Assembly: GCA_012295275.1 (NCBI GenBank)
Contig: CM022676.1
Coordinates: 17,549,416 to 17,613,415 of the forward strand
DNA: 64,000 bases
Source of the DNA: Chrysomallon squamiferum
Lineage: Eukaryota > Mollusca > Gastropoda > Neomphalida > Peltospiridae
Direction of reading: 5' to 3'
This document shows positions 1 to 11,719 of the stretch, piece after piece. Under the pieces are notes generated by a model that searched no databases, was not told the DNA's origin, and was given only the letters and a program-made list of their open reading frames with translations. Every line of letters begins with the position of its first letter. Within the stretch, counting starts at the first letter, position 1. The position numbers were made by a program, and so were the translations under genes.

Positions 1-704
1 TTGCATGGACTGAACGATCAGTAAATATTTTATTTTTATATTGTAATTTGTTAGACAGCGAGACACATTACATTCAGAAATATCAGTATTTGTACGTATC
101 GTTAGATCTGGAAATAAGTTTGATTAAATTCATATCATAATATGTTAAATCGGGAAATTAGTTTAATACTGACATAAAGTATGAAGAAATTTACGTGTGC
201 TATTGTGATGTATCAGTTTAATTGCAATGTACTTTATTGCTTTATTTAATAAGACGAGCATCTCTTCATCATCTTTGGGTTTGAAGTGTGTTCTTTATAA
301 TACTCCGGAATAAATCAATAAATCTGTCATTATAAAACACACTTGTAACTTTTTTATTATTCACCAGTGCAAACAAACAACATAGTAAGTTTCACTTCAG
401 TAAACAAATAAAATATGGTTTGAACATATTTCAAATTGGTTTATGCCGTGAATGGAGACATGAAAAGCTATATAAATGAAAAAAAAAAAAAAAGAAAGAT
501 AGACGCAGAAGAAGAAAACATTCCTTTGTTCGTCAGTGAAAACAAAATCTTATCTTTATCTCCTTACAGTCGCCATAGTCAAGATTTCTGTCTTTTTTTA
601 GAGGTTAACTGAACTAACATGGGAGATTTCACTTTGTCTCTTCAAACTTTTCTTTCGTGGGAAGAAAATATGTGTGCATGTATTTCCCAGGAAACAAAAG
701 TTCG

Positions 705-707
<3 letters not shown>

Positions 708-740
<33 letters not shown>
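708..740. repeat. (AT)n microsatellite
   Basis: Pure alternating AT run inside module copy A. Copy C has a similar AT run at about 59,141-59,170, but copy B has almost none, so the run length has changed after the module copies separated. Confidence 0.9.
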
Positions 741-746
<6 letters not shown>

Positions 747-1036
747 AAACTTAATATTTTTGTCAAATAAAAATATGAAAAAAAATAGCGGCAACATCTA
801 TTGAAATAAGTTAGTTGTATTTTTGTAAGCTATTAAATAAGCTAACATAAAATTCAATCCACTTCTCTGTAAATTTTCTGACAAAGCTGTAGATAAACAG
901 AGGGCGATCAGCTGAATATTATCAACACATTTCATACAATAATTACTATCAGGAAATTAATTTAGTTATATTGAGAGAAGATAATAATTGTACTCAATCA
1001 GACGTGTTTCAGACAGACATGTATATGTAGGCGTAT

Positions 1037-1038
<2 letters not shown>

Positions 1039-1133
<95 letters not shown>

Positions 1134-1265
1134 ATAGAGACAGAGAGAGACAGAGAGACAAGAGAGAGAGAGAGAGAGAGAGAAAGAAAGAGACAGAGAG
1201 ACAGAGTGAGAGAGACAGAGAGAGAGAGAAAGAGAGAGACAGAGAGAGACAGAGATAGAGAGAGT
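1039..1265. repeat. (GA)n microsatellite of module A
   Basis: Pure GA from 1,039 to 1,130, then interrupted GA/CAGA to about 1,265. It sits just before the conserved block that also follows the GA runs in copy B (13,699-13,809) and copy C (59,437-59,460). Reading frames through it on either strand are only Arg-Glu or Leu-Ser repeats and are not genes. Confidence 0.95.
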
Positions 1266-1610
1266 AGATTAATCACAGTTATTAAAATAATCAAATGTGC
1301 TAAATTTACAACTATACTTCTAGTTTGCGTGTTTTTGAGATATTGTATTAGTTTTAATAAACGTGAGACTTAAAACGTTTCCGTCATACCTGTCTTTTGT
1401 GCAGTCTCTCATTCACGCATAGAAACAAACTGTATGTATTTAGATTATTCAACTAATGAAATATATGCTATAGTATACTGAATTAATTAGTTTAAAAACA
1501 ATATATATGTATGTCTCTCTGTGTGTGTATGTGTTAACAATACGAAATAAAGGTGTCTAATATATAGAGAAAGAATGTTCTTATTATTGTTATTACAATT
1601 ATTATTATTA

Positions 1611-1611
1611 T

Positions 1612-1664
<53 letters not shown>
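1611..1664. repeat. (AGT)n trinucleotide microsatellite
   Basis: About 17 tandem TAG/AGT triplets in the AT-rich part of module A. Copy C carries a TTA-type run at the corresponding place (about 59,695-59,790), so the microsatellite motif itself differs between copies. Confidence 0.95.
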
Positions 1665-2077
1665 CTATTATGTTATCTTTGCATCCTGTTTTTCATTGCT
1701 ATTAATTAATTATATATGTTATGAAGAGGATAGATAAGAGTCTGTATATATCCATACACGTTAAAAAAAGTTCTATTTTTGGTGTAGAAGTGTATTATAT
1801 TTGTCTTTTGTCCGACAAAAAAACCTATAAAGCGGGCTTCACTTTATGACGATGAAAAAATTGTGACGGGTTTATTCAGAGAGGCTATTCTCATTTATAA
1901 CTGAACCGTTACCGAAAGTCTAAGATTTCATGATGTCATTTTGATCTTTACTTTTCTGTCCCGCAATCGAACACAGCTTCACGTTATGTTTTAATGAATT
2001 GGTTTATCTGTACTTACAAAAGGAGCTCTGTTTATCTCTATGAGTTTGTACATCTTAGTATTTCTATCTTTAGATCT

Positions 2078-2465
2078 GTGTGAGTGCGTGCGTGTGTGCT
2101 TGCTTGTATATAGATAGCTTTAAGAACGTATTAATGTGTGCGTGTGTGTATGTGTGCGTGTGTGAGAGCGTATATGTGTGTCTGTGTATCTGTGTGTGTA
2201 TGTATTTGTGTGTAGCTGTGTGAGTGTGTGTATGTGAGTGTGTGTAGCTGTGTGAGTGTGTGTATGTATGTGTTTGTATGCAGCTGTGTGAGTGTGTGTC
2301 TGTGTATGTGTGTGAGTGTGTGTATGTATGTGTGTATGCAGGTGTGTGAGTGTGTCTGTGTATGTGTTTGTGTATGTGTGTGAGAGTATGTGTGTGAGTG
2401 TTTGAGAGCGTATATGTGAGTGTGTGCATATGTGTTTTATGTGGGTGACTGTGTGTGTGAATGTG
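2078..2465. repeat. GT-rich imperfect microsatellite
   Basis: Nearly 400 bases of TGTGTG interrupted by A and C, with loose higher-order motifs such as GAGTGTGTGTATG. The long minus-strand frames through it encode only His/Thr repeats and are artefacts of the repeat. Confidence 0.95.
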
Positions 2466-2559
2466 TTTCTCTGATGATACAAGAGAGAGAGATAACAATA
2501 ATAATATTTATTATTAAACTATTTGATATTTTAAACAAGGACGTTTGTACTGTATAGTT

Positions 2560-2836
2560 TAAAAACAAACGTGTGAACTGCAAGATTATGAAAAGAAGCG
2601 AAGCGATAACTTGTATTATTCATACTGGCCTGTAGGATATTTGTATAGTTATGATTTTCAGATAGACTGGTTCGACAAAACATTCATTTAAGATTACGAG
2701 AAACGGTGTAAATCTACAGAAAACAAAATAATATTAAGATAATAAAAGAAAAAGTTCTGTATTGTTTCCAAGGGCTCTCTTTAGATTTACAAATGTTGTG
2801 TAAATCTGTGAAACACGATATGTATTCTCATTTTAG

Positions 2837-2867
<31 letters not shown>

Positions 2868-2966
2868 TGTGACGAAGACATAATCCGCGGCAGCGGTTCC
2901 GTTTCATATACAGAAGATCACCTTAGAGAATTTCAAAATTTAGCCATGCTTTACATATATATATAT

Positions 2967-3016
<50 letters not shown>

Positions 3017-3116
3017 AATTATACATGTTCCTTCTTTTTATATATAAGTGTTATGTTTTCGTGAATTGGTTTATTTGTTTTTACAAAAAATAGGTTTGTT
3101 TATCTTTACAGCTTTG

Positions 3117-3178
<62 letters not shown>
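2560..3178 (+). repeat. Direct-repeat module, copy A (rear part)
   Basis: A second conserved block is shared in the same order with 63,295-63,960. It includes GCGAAGCGATAACTTGTATT, GATTTTCAGATAG and TATAAGTGTTATGTTTTCGT, and it ends in a CT run in both places. It contains CA runs at 2,840-2,868 and 2,971-3,013, and a (CT)n run at 3,118-3,175. Together with the front part it shows that the two ends of the window carry the same direct-repeat material. Confidence 0.7.
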
Positions 3179-3179
3179 C

Positions 3180-4236
3180 GTTTTTTGTGTATGTGTGTAT
3201 ACCAATGTGTATGTGTATATGTGCATCTATAATTGTGTGTATGTGTGTATATGTGTGTGTCTATGTATGTGTGTCTGTGTTTGTGTGTGTGTAGATATGT
3301 TTAAGAAAGAGTGAATACTACTCTGATTGTGCAAAACGGACGTGACGGGTGTAGTTTTATATATATATATATATATGTATGTATTATGTAGTTATAGACA
3401 ATGCTAATTACTATATATATTATTTGTCTTTTGTTCTGGAATTTACATTTGGTATCTCAAGTAGACAGCATCCGGATTAGTCACTGTTTTGTTCACCACA
3501 GATTAACAGTAGATGGAAGGGAAACTGAAATGTGCCTGTGTAGCAGTTAATTACAAACCCCTGGAATTCGCACACCCCAGGGATTTGTAATTTGATAGGA
3601 AATGCCCCCACCCCGTGGAATAGTACACTGCATAGCATCCCTGTTACTCCTATCTTCTGGCACACCACTGGCATAGACTGTGAATGTCAGTCAGAAGGGA
3701 AACGGTTATATACAAACAGTTTCTGACTACTACAGCAAGTGTTATCAGTACTTTAATTAATTATTGTTTATGAAGGAAGTTGTTCAATAAATAATCTCCA
3801 ATCAGACTGTCGCTCTTTTTATTTTTCAGTTGTGTATCACAAGAATGTGACCACAGCTTTTTGTAGCTGCAGCTAAAATTAAAGTCAGAAAAGCCTGACA
3901 TTTTAAGGTTCCGTCGGGATAAAATATTTTTGTACAATTTAACAGACATACTATATTTGAAACTGTTGTTAAACACAAACATAAATAATTTTGGGCAAAA
4001 AACCCAGAAGTTTGACCCATTTCTAACGTGCAAATATTTGTTGTTCATATCAAAATCACATATGGAAGGAATGTTTGTAGTGAGATGCAATTAAAAACAC
4101 AAACAATACTGCTATGTGTGGGTATATTAGCAGGGTTTTGTGATTTACAGGGTTTGTGATTTCCTGCTACACTAGTTTATAAACAAATCCCGGTTAGTCC
4201 AAGGTTCTTTTGTGCACGGTGTGTGTGTGTGTGTGT

Positions 4237-4269
<33 letters not shown>

Positions 4270-4481
4270 ATAAAACAATTTAAAACAGTTTATTTGTTTA
4301 TTATTTAAAATTAACTAATGATTAGTGTTGGTGAAACCTAAGACAACCGAATATCTGTGTGTGTGTGTGTATGTGTGTGTGTGTGTGTGTGTCTGTGATA
4401 AAACAATTTAAAACAGTTTATTTGTTTATTATTTAAAATTAACTAATGATTAGTGTTGGTGAAACCTAAGGCAACCGAATA

Positions 4482-4518
<37 letters not shown>

Positions 4519-4815
4519 CTGTGTGCGTATGTTTATGTATGTCTATACTATTACTCATTGTCTGCAGAAAAGAAACAAATAAATAAAAATAACAAAAAAA
4601 ACAAATAAATAAAAATACCTGATACATTTACTTCTCTATCTTTGTAATTCACCTGTTTACATTTTAAACACAAAATAAATACAAAATAAAAATACAAAAA
4701 TAAATAAGAAATGAGATGTTTTAATATATCATGCACGTGTTTGACAGAAATCAGTCCATTAGAAATCAAAAATTTCAAATAAAGTGTGTATGACGTCATC
4801 ACTGCTGTCTGACGT
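3180..4815. other. Repeat-rich spacer without a recognised gene
   Basis: Contains GT-rich DNA (3,180-3,300), a short AT run (3,359-3,376), AT-rich unique sequence and GT runs at 4,220-4,268, 4,358-4,395 and 4,483-4,515. A 128-bp unit containing GATAAAACAATTTAAAACAG is tandemly duplicated, starting at 4,269 and again at 4,397, with GT microsatellites on either side. Small minus-strand frames at 3,477-3,674 and 3,761-4,090 have no domain I recognise and no exon context. Confidence 0.7.
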
Positions 4816-4915
4816 CATCAGAAATACAAAACGTAAACAAACATAAATAAATAAATAAATGAAAATATTAGCTGAGTGATGACTAAAAGTGACAGTGTTT
4901 GAACGATGTTGTTTT

Positions 4916-5978
4916 TTACACTAAAAATAACAAAGCTGGTATTTGTCCTCCATACACACGTGTACGACCAAGTTGTCTCTCACTGTGTTTAGATTTGTGT
5001 GACTCAGAAAATCTACAAACAAAAGAGTCTACAACAATTTCTGATTTACCTCCAACTCCACATCATGTGTTGTCTCCCTTAACATTAACAAACAAGCTGT
5101 ACTCAGTGTCTTTAGTAATCTTCACTGGACGACTGAACACGACGTCATACACGTCAGACACGTGTTCATATCTCTGTGTCAGCGTAGACCCGTCCAGTAT
5201 TTCGTCTGTTCTTGTGTCAGTGACGAAGGCGCTGACGTCGTAGTTTTGTGGTTCACGGTGACCGTACAACTGAAATCCGCGAAGTAAAGCTTTTTTGTTG
5301 ACACAGAAAGTAATGGCGTCATCTTCTTTACCAGAACATGGGAAGCCCGAAACAAATTCAATATACCCTTTAAACCTGTTTATTGTAATCTGTGTTTTAG
5401 GAATCATTGCAGTTCTCTTGTTTGAGTTAAAAGGTGAAACATCTTCATCTGGACAAAGGAAATGTTTTGTAATTTTGAGTTCTTCTGTCTCAGTGAGTAT
5501 GTGAGTTGGTGTTACGTGTTTTACAAAATACGTCTGATCGAGTAATGGATAACGCACGTGCTTCACGACCTCTCCCAGTGCTTCGCGCATGTTTTTTTCA
5601 CTCGTCTCTCTTCCTTCCTTCCTGCACGCGCTGTCAGCCCACTTCACAGCGGCTTCAAAAACATTTTTCTCGTCTGCTGTCAGTTCGTCTGATCGTACGA
5701 TCTCAACCAGACATTCGTGACAAAGATCGGTGACTTCATCCGACTTCAAAACTTCGTCGCCATTTTCCAAAATGAAGTCCAGAGTTTTTTTCCTTAGATC
5801 ATGTTTATCAAACAAGTGAGCTTCTTCCAGCACGATGCACGCATTCCGTGACGACAACGACGACTCCAAATAGTTGACACACTGTTCTTCCAGTGTCGTG
5901 ATGATGTACTTCCTCGATAGATTCAGCAGACCGGTGACGTTGTCGCCTGTTAGGACGACGTCATCCGTATAAAGATAT
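4916..5978 (-). CDS. BTB-BACK-PHR protein, last exon (BACK and PHR domains), with an in-frame TGA
   Basis: Minus-strand exon. An acceptor ending ACACAG at 5,979-5,980 is followed by a frame starting YLYTDDVVLTGDN, the end of a BTB domain, then a BACK domain (VNYLESSLSSRNAC, FEAAVKWADSACRKEG, YPLLDQTYFVKHVTP, LTETEELKITKHFL) and a PHR domain (FVSGFPCSGKEDDAITF, LLRGFQLYG, YDVVFSRPVKI, YSLFVNVKGDN). This order matches BTBD3/BTBD6-like adaptors, which pair a BTB cullin-3-binding module with a PHR substrate or partner domain in the cytoplasm. A TGA at 5,063-5,065 stops the frame. The same frame then stays open for 48 codons to a TAA at 4,916-4,918 and encodes the conserved PHR end, CGVGGKSE and GGQIPALLF. 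The gene is therefore either recently damaged, read through, or affected by a sequencing error. The identity of the family is secure; whether it works is not. Confidence 0.8.
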
Positions 5979-6243
5979 CTGTGTAAAAGAAGTAGAGTAA
6001 GACTTTAAAATGTGAGATAACTATGTGAGATCAGTTAATAAAGATATCTGTGTAAAAGAAGTAGAGTAAGACTTTAAAATGTGAGATAATTATGTGAGAT
6101 CAGTTAATAAAGATATCTGTGTAAAAGAAGTAGAGTAAGACTTTAAAATGTGAGATAATTATGTGAGATCAGTTAATAAAGATATCTGTGTAAAAGAAGT
6201 AGAGTAAGACTTCAAAATGTGAGATAATTATGTGAGATTAATT
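5971..6243. repeat. 69-bp tandem repeat (4 copies) spanning the splice acceptor
   Basis: Units start at 5,971, 6,040, 6,109 and 6,178 and differ by only a few bases. Each begins AAAGATATCTGTGTAAAAGA. Read on the minus strand, each unit holds the polypyrimidine tract, the ACACAG acceptor and the first eight bases of the downstream exon of the BTB-PHR gene. The acceptor nearest the exon is the one that keeps the reading frame. The other three are intronic duplicates that would act as decoy acceptors. Confidence 0.9.
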
Positions 6244-6424
6244 AAATAGAAAATAATTAGATTACTAACAAAAACTGTATTGTTATCAACGTTTCTGTCT
6301 GTATGTATGTCTCACTTCTTCACTGTGTTCGTACATGTGTTTCCATGTCTCTGTGTATATGTGTGTGTGTCAGTATGGGTGTTTGTGTGTGCGTGTGTGT
6401 ATGTGTGTGTGTTTTTTAACATAC

Positions 6425-6620
6425 TTTAAAAACTCTGAAAAGATGTCTGCCTTCACATCAGGTATCACAATATCTGATTTTTCGCGAAGTTCATAAACAT
6501 CCACTAAAACTTCGCTTCGAAATATAAACTGATTTTTTTGTTCCCCGACTAAAATTTCCGTGTGAGTTTTTGTAAGAAAAACGTGTTCACATTCTTTCAG
6601 ATTCTTCCCTGTCTGCCAAC
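6425..6620 (-). CDS. BTB-BACK-PHR protein, BTB-domain exon
   Basis: Minus-strand exon encoding WQTGKNLKECEHVFLTKTHT, then EILVGEQKNQFIF, then SDIVIPDVKADIFSEFLK. This is the N-terminal BTB signature of BTBD6-type proteins. It ends at 6,425, directly before a GTATGT donor. Joining its last two bases to the first base of the next exon restores codon AAA and gives the expected FLK-YLYTDDV junction, so the 446-bp intron 5,979-6,424 is well supported. About ten residues of the BTB core, the usual RSPVF-type turn between the IFRSEVL part and the SDIVIP part, appear to be missing. The 5-prime limit is uncertain (an acceptor near 6,618 or 6,637), and no upstream first exon was recognised. Confidence 0.7.
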
Positions 6621-6639
6621 CTGGACATATTCTCAAAAA

Positions 6640-8033
6640 CAGAAGATAAAATAACCATAATTTAATATATAAAAAAAATATAATTTACAAAATTTCATTT
6701 ACATATGACATAAAATATTCCAAAACCGAAACAAACACTTTTTATATAAAAAAATTAATCAAAATCATTTCTAAAAACCGACTACTTTCTGTTTAACGCC
6801 TCTACTGCTGAACACTGAGATCAGAGATCTAAAAATAAATAAATAAATAAATAAATAAAAGATAAGGAAAGAAAGAAAAACATCGGATAGATAAAGGATA
6901 AAAAAGAAATATCTTGTGGTTATGGTAATGATTACTATCCTGATGACGAAGACACAAAGAATTATTTTTATTATCAGTATTATTATAAACAGAGGTGTGT
7001 GGTCAGTCAGGTAAGAAATATTTCACTGTGGGAGAAACGATTTTCATATCGCAATGTACTTGTGGTCATTTATAACAATTTACCTCTCGAAAAGTCAGCA
7101 AAATTATCCGTCAGTGACAGATCTAAAAAGAAACACTAAAGAACAAGAAATATTAATAAAGAAACAAAAAAAAAAATAATAAAGAAACAAACCAGGATGC
7201 GATATTTTTGAAATAGAAAACAATTTAAAATACCTTCTAATTTAAACTTGATGATGGAGAATTTATTTAAGCTACTATTTTCTCTCTGTCGACTCAACTG
7301 CTGTAGATCACCGCTATCACAGATCTAAGAATAAATGAATACAAATTAAAATAAAATAAAACGAAATGAAATAAAGTAAGCAATAAATAGCAAAATATAT
7401 CAATAAGAAATAATGGCTCTACTAGGTAGTAACAGAAATGGTAGTACTAGTATTAAAGATATTACTACTACTACTACTACTAGTAATAAATTAAGAACAC
7501 TGGAATAGTTAAAACATAATAAAATAAAAATATCATAGACTTTCAATATGGCCGACTTGTTTTATTTCTGCTTTGTGTACTTTTCGTTCTTAAAATCCTC
7601 CACTGATAAACACGCGAGTGACGTCAGATATTTTACACGTCATCAAGTGCAGTGGCGTGCAAAGGTGAGGGCCGAAGGCAATCTGGCACCGTGCATCCAG
7701 ATTTATATTTAAATCGAATAAAGTGTTTATGTTTTATCTGTGTTTACGTATTCAAAATATCTTCCTTTCTCATACTATTCCTCAGTGCTAGGCCTTGTAC
7801 TTGAATCTTTGGGAATTACAATCAATGAGTTGGCCCCGGGCTTCACCAGACCTCCACACGACACTGATCAAGTGTCACGTTGTTAGGTTTCAATGTCAGA
7901 ATAAAATAAAGAAATCGTCCTACCAGATATTTGTGTACTCATCTTACATAAATCTTCTTTAAAATTGATTACAACAATTGAACAGATTAAGAACTACTAG
8001 ATTGCATTGTTTATAGGTAAGTTATGAAATCTG

Positions 8034-8035
<2 letters not shown>
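6640..8035. other. AT-rich spacer, no gene seen
   Basis: Upstream side of the BTB-PHR gene. It contains (AAAT)n at 6,833-6,860, A-rich tracts and short ATT/ACT triplet runs near 7,465-7,482. Any missing first exon of the BTB gene would lie in or beyond this stretch, but I could not identify one. Confidence 0.6.

Positions 8036-8094
<59 letters not shown>
7922..8094 (+). repeat. Dispersed repeat with (TAA)n tail, copy 1
   Basis: About 115 bases beginning near TGTACTCATCTTACATAAAT and ending ...ATTGCATTGTTTATAGG..., followed by a long TAA run (8,036-8,094). A second copy with the same body and the same TAA tail lies at 38,506-38,698. A conserved body that always ends in the same microsatellite is typical of a short non-LTR-mobilised element. 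No target-site duplication was resolved. Confidence 0.65.
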
Positions 8095-8768
8095 TAATAT
8101 AAACAAGAGCAAAAACAACAATAAGAAGAAGAAATAAATTTTACAGTGCACTAAATATACGTGTACCTATTTTATTTCTCTGACGATGCTTACATGACCA
8201 GTATATCAAGTTAAGCTAAAACGTGACGTTTGTTTGTAATGTAGCTAAAATAAAAATAGGGTGCCACAGCTTCATGAGAATCACAAAGGTAATAAAAATA
8301 ATAATAATATAAATAATTAAATGAAAAAACAGGAAAAACAACTGTAACTATTAATTTAAAACGATATCGGTGTAAAACTGGATAATTTCTTAGAAACGAC
8401 TACATTCTATTTAACGATTCTATTATAAATCTGTGATATTAGATATAAATAATGAAGTAAAATAAAATAAAATGAAATAAATACATAAAACATAATAAAA
8501 TTAAATAAAGTAAATAGACAAAAGTATGCATAAGAGTTCGTGTGAAGATACATATAGTAATCACAGTACTACGTACTTTGTACTATTTCTATAAGAAGGA
8601 AATGGAACACTTAAACCAATTCGAAATAATTACTTTTCTTATACTGATTCGAACGAGTGACAGATAAAAGCGAAAATTAAATAAGAAGGAAGGAACGAAT
8701 GAAAGGAGGGAAAAAAGAAAGTAAGGAAAAAAAAAGGAAAAACGGAATAGAAGGAGGAAAAATCATTA

Positions 8769-8814
<46 letters not shown>

Positions 8815-9023
8815 TATTATTATTATTATTAATTATATACTACTACTAATACTACTAATACTAAGAAATTATTTTGCTATTATTATTATTATTATTATTT
8901 TATTATATTTTAAATTGTTTCTTATTTAAAATGGGAACACCTAAAACAAATTCTTCATTCTGAAGTAGGCAGAGAACGAAGAAATTATTTGAATGTATCA
9001 TTATTATTTTATTATTATTATTA

Positions 9024-9058
<35 letters not shown>

Positions 9059-10684
9059 AATTGTTTCTTATTTAAAATAAGTATTTGAATGTATCACTCA
9101 TAACAGTGTATCTTTGTAAAGTCTGATAAAAAAGCCATCACGATATAAACGAGTGATACAAAAGGCTAAGAAAAGCAGAAACACGATAAGTTCAGTTATT
9201 CATAAAAAGGCTTTTAGAACACTCTTATTGTAATGCATTTGAAGCAGTCTGGTTCGATGTTAAAATGTGTATTGACAATACAAATAAAGAGAACGCTACA
9301 GGTGGGAGAAATGGTGTAGAAAACAGGTCATGACAGACATAAAGAGGGTTGTAAGATGAAGCCAAAAGAGGGTTCAGAGGGTGTTGAGTTAGTTTAATGA
9401 GTGTTTCAAAGTGGTTTCTCTTTCAGCATCAAATTCCACATATTTCAGAGATTGGTGAGTTGTAGAGGGTAGTGTTAATTCAGGATAATTTTCAAACAGG
9501 ATATTTTTCATACATGAAAATATTTATAGGAATTACTAATTTTATCTTTATATTTAACCTTAAACCAATACTAATACTATCCCCGAATTAACTCTAAATA
9601 CAAGAACGTTTCTGATATTATTTACCTGAATTTTAGGTCTACATCTGTGCAACTAAGCCTGTGATTAAGTTTATGATTAATTTCCCTCACTGTCTGTCCA
9701 TAGCCTAAACCCTAATCCTAAGACCCCCCACTATCACCCTAGACGTAATACTATTCTAATACATTTCTAAACATAATCCAACCATAACCCTGTATCCAAA
9801 CAGTTTCGAGAGAAAATATAAATAAATTAATAAATAAATAATGTTATTAATAATAACAATAACAATAATGTAAATTTTATTGTGTCGTAGTAAAATAAAA
9901 TTAAACTTTGCTACATTTTGTTTTATCATCTAAACAGTTTTCACATCTCTTGTTAGGTACATTACATTACATACCACGATTGTTACACACTATTGTTTCG
10001 TAGTGACCTTAGAGTCTCCAAGAAGAGTTGAACCAACGACCTGTTTGTTTTCCAGTTCAGCAATGGCTCCAGGACTGATGTATGAAAAATCTGTTTTCAA
10101 CTGTCTTTAAAAAGGTATGTATAAAATATTGTTTACTTCTAAACTGTAGAGCAGTGAGAATAGTTTTCTCCTGTCAATAAAATAGCTGTGGGTTTCAATA
10201 TTAATATTTGTCATAATACAAGTGTTAAGAAATGTTTTACAATATCAAAGCGATTCATGTCGAATATTCGAATTTATTGGACACGCAGACACAGTGTGTC
10301 GAGGGAGAGAGACCTTTTAATTTATATCAAAAACAGAATACAACGACGACTACCTTTATTTTATGTGTAGTGAGTGAAGAAAAGGCAGTGCTATGTAAAT
10401 AAATGATTCATGTTAAGAATAGAAGCTGTGGCGCGTATTCAGAGAGAGTTAAAACTTGTATTTTTACACTGCTCAGTTTTTCTGTTCATTCTACCTGACT
10501 GAACCACATGTCAGTCGAGAAAGTCGTATTTTTAACAGTTGTAGCGTTTATACAAGAACAGTTGTGTTTAACAGAGAAGAGTATTTCAGTGTGTGTCCGA
10601 CTGCTTCTATAACAGCACATAATATAATTTAAAATAATAACAACAACAACAACAACAACAATAATAATAATAATAATAATAACA

Positions 10685-10747
<63 letters not shown>

Positions 10748-10962
10748 TGTGACGACGAAATTTAATATTTTCTTTTGTTATAAAGTTAAACACGGATATC
10801 TATGAAACTCTTTAAAAGGTATATTTTTTCTTCTATATGTAGGCTTTACTAACGTAATACTCGTTATATAAAATTAAATTGTTTACATTGTATATTCTCT
10901 ATATATGAAACAGAAAATATAAAGCAAATTTAAATACTAAAACACACACACACAAACACACA

Positions 10963-11001
<39 letters not shown>

Positions 11002-11688
11002 GTAATTATAAAGAGTAAATTAACTAGAAATATACATAAAGAAATGAATTTCTCTTTAACCATACATAATACTCATTTCACCGGAAAATACGCGATGACG
11101 AATTCTTAAAGTCAGTTTGTAAATTTGAGAATTAAGATATTTAGCTAAATCGAGTTTTGTGTGTAAAAAGTTTTAAAATGTGTCACCCTGGGCTGGCTTC
11201 TCTCGCTCTTTTCACTGACGTCTGCGGGAATCTAATATATGACGTTAGCAAGGAAAACTCGGGTGTGAGGAAGAACAAGCGACAAACGGGTTTTTGCACG
11301 GCCCAGTGATTCCTTTTGATAAACAGGGAGGTAACTGAAGAGGACCTTTAAACTTTGACCTTGCTTTGAAAAATGCGATAAGCGTTTGACAGCGGGATGT
11401 CGTAAAATATTTGTTTCACTTTTGATATCGTCTTCATGCTGTGTAATGTGTGTGATTACCAGCGTATATCTTATATATATATATATAACATATTTTTGGT
11501 ATTATAAAAAAAATATGTTTCTATATTAGCTGTTATTCCATTATTTACCTAGTGCATAAGTGTAGTATTATACCATTACGATAATTATTTTTACTTTACT
11601 AATTCCTGTCATAGTGTCTTAAACAATTCATAGACAGTGGCAACAACAGTAACACAAACAGCAACAGAACCAGCAACAACAACAACAG

Positions 11689-11719
<31 letters not shown>

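Larger units (their letters stand above)
1..2060 (+). repeat. Direct-repeat module, copy A (front part)
   Basis: This unit recurs co-linearly and in the same orientation near 13,130-14,330 (copy B) and 58,480-60,130 (copy C). Shared blocks, in order: CATGGACTGA near the start; TCCTTTGTTCGTCAGTGAA (about 521 here, 13,200 in B, 58,925 in C); a GA microsatellite followed by a TTAATCACAGTTATTAAAAT block; and a strongly conserved stretch around GCGGGCTTCACTTTATGACG (about 1,832, 14,162, 59,968). No open frame supports a coding role. It looks like an old interspersed or segmentally duplicated repeat whose internal microsatellites have changed length independently. The family is not identified. Confidence 0.75.

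Noticed and set aside
1832-1912. C/D-box snoRNA-like arrangement in the conserved module block (GACGATGA ... AACTGA)
   Set aside because: The C-box does not match RTGATGA and there is no terminal stem. The conservation is better explained by shared repeat ancestry.
2070-2498. 142- and 120-codon His/Thr-rich frames on the minus strand
   Set aside because: Translations of the CA/GT repeat. Frame-independent openness shows it is simple sequence.
5063-5065. Selenocysteine at the TGA of the PHR domain
   Set aside because: No PHR or BTB family member is known to me as a selenoprotein, the aligned position is not a redox cysteine, and I see no convincing SECIS-like stem downstream. A nonsense change or sequence error is simpler.
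9690-9760. Telomere-like CCTAAACCCTAATCCTAA string
   Set aside because: Only a few irregular units in ordinary AT-rich sequence. It is not a tandem telomeric array.
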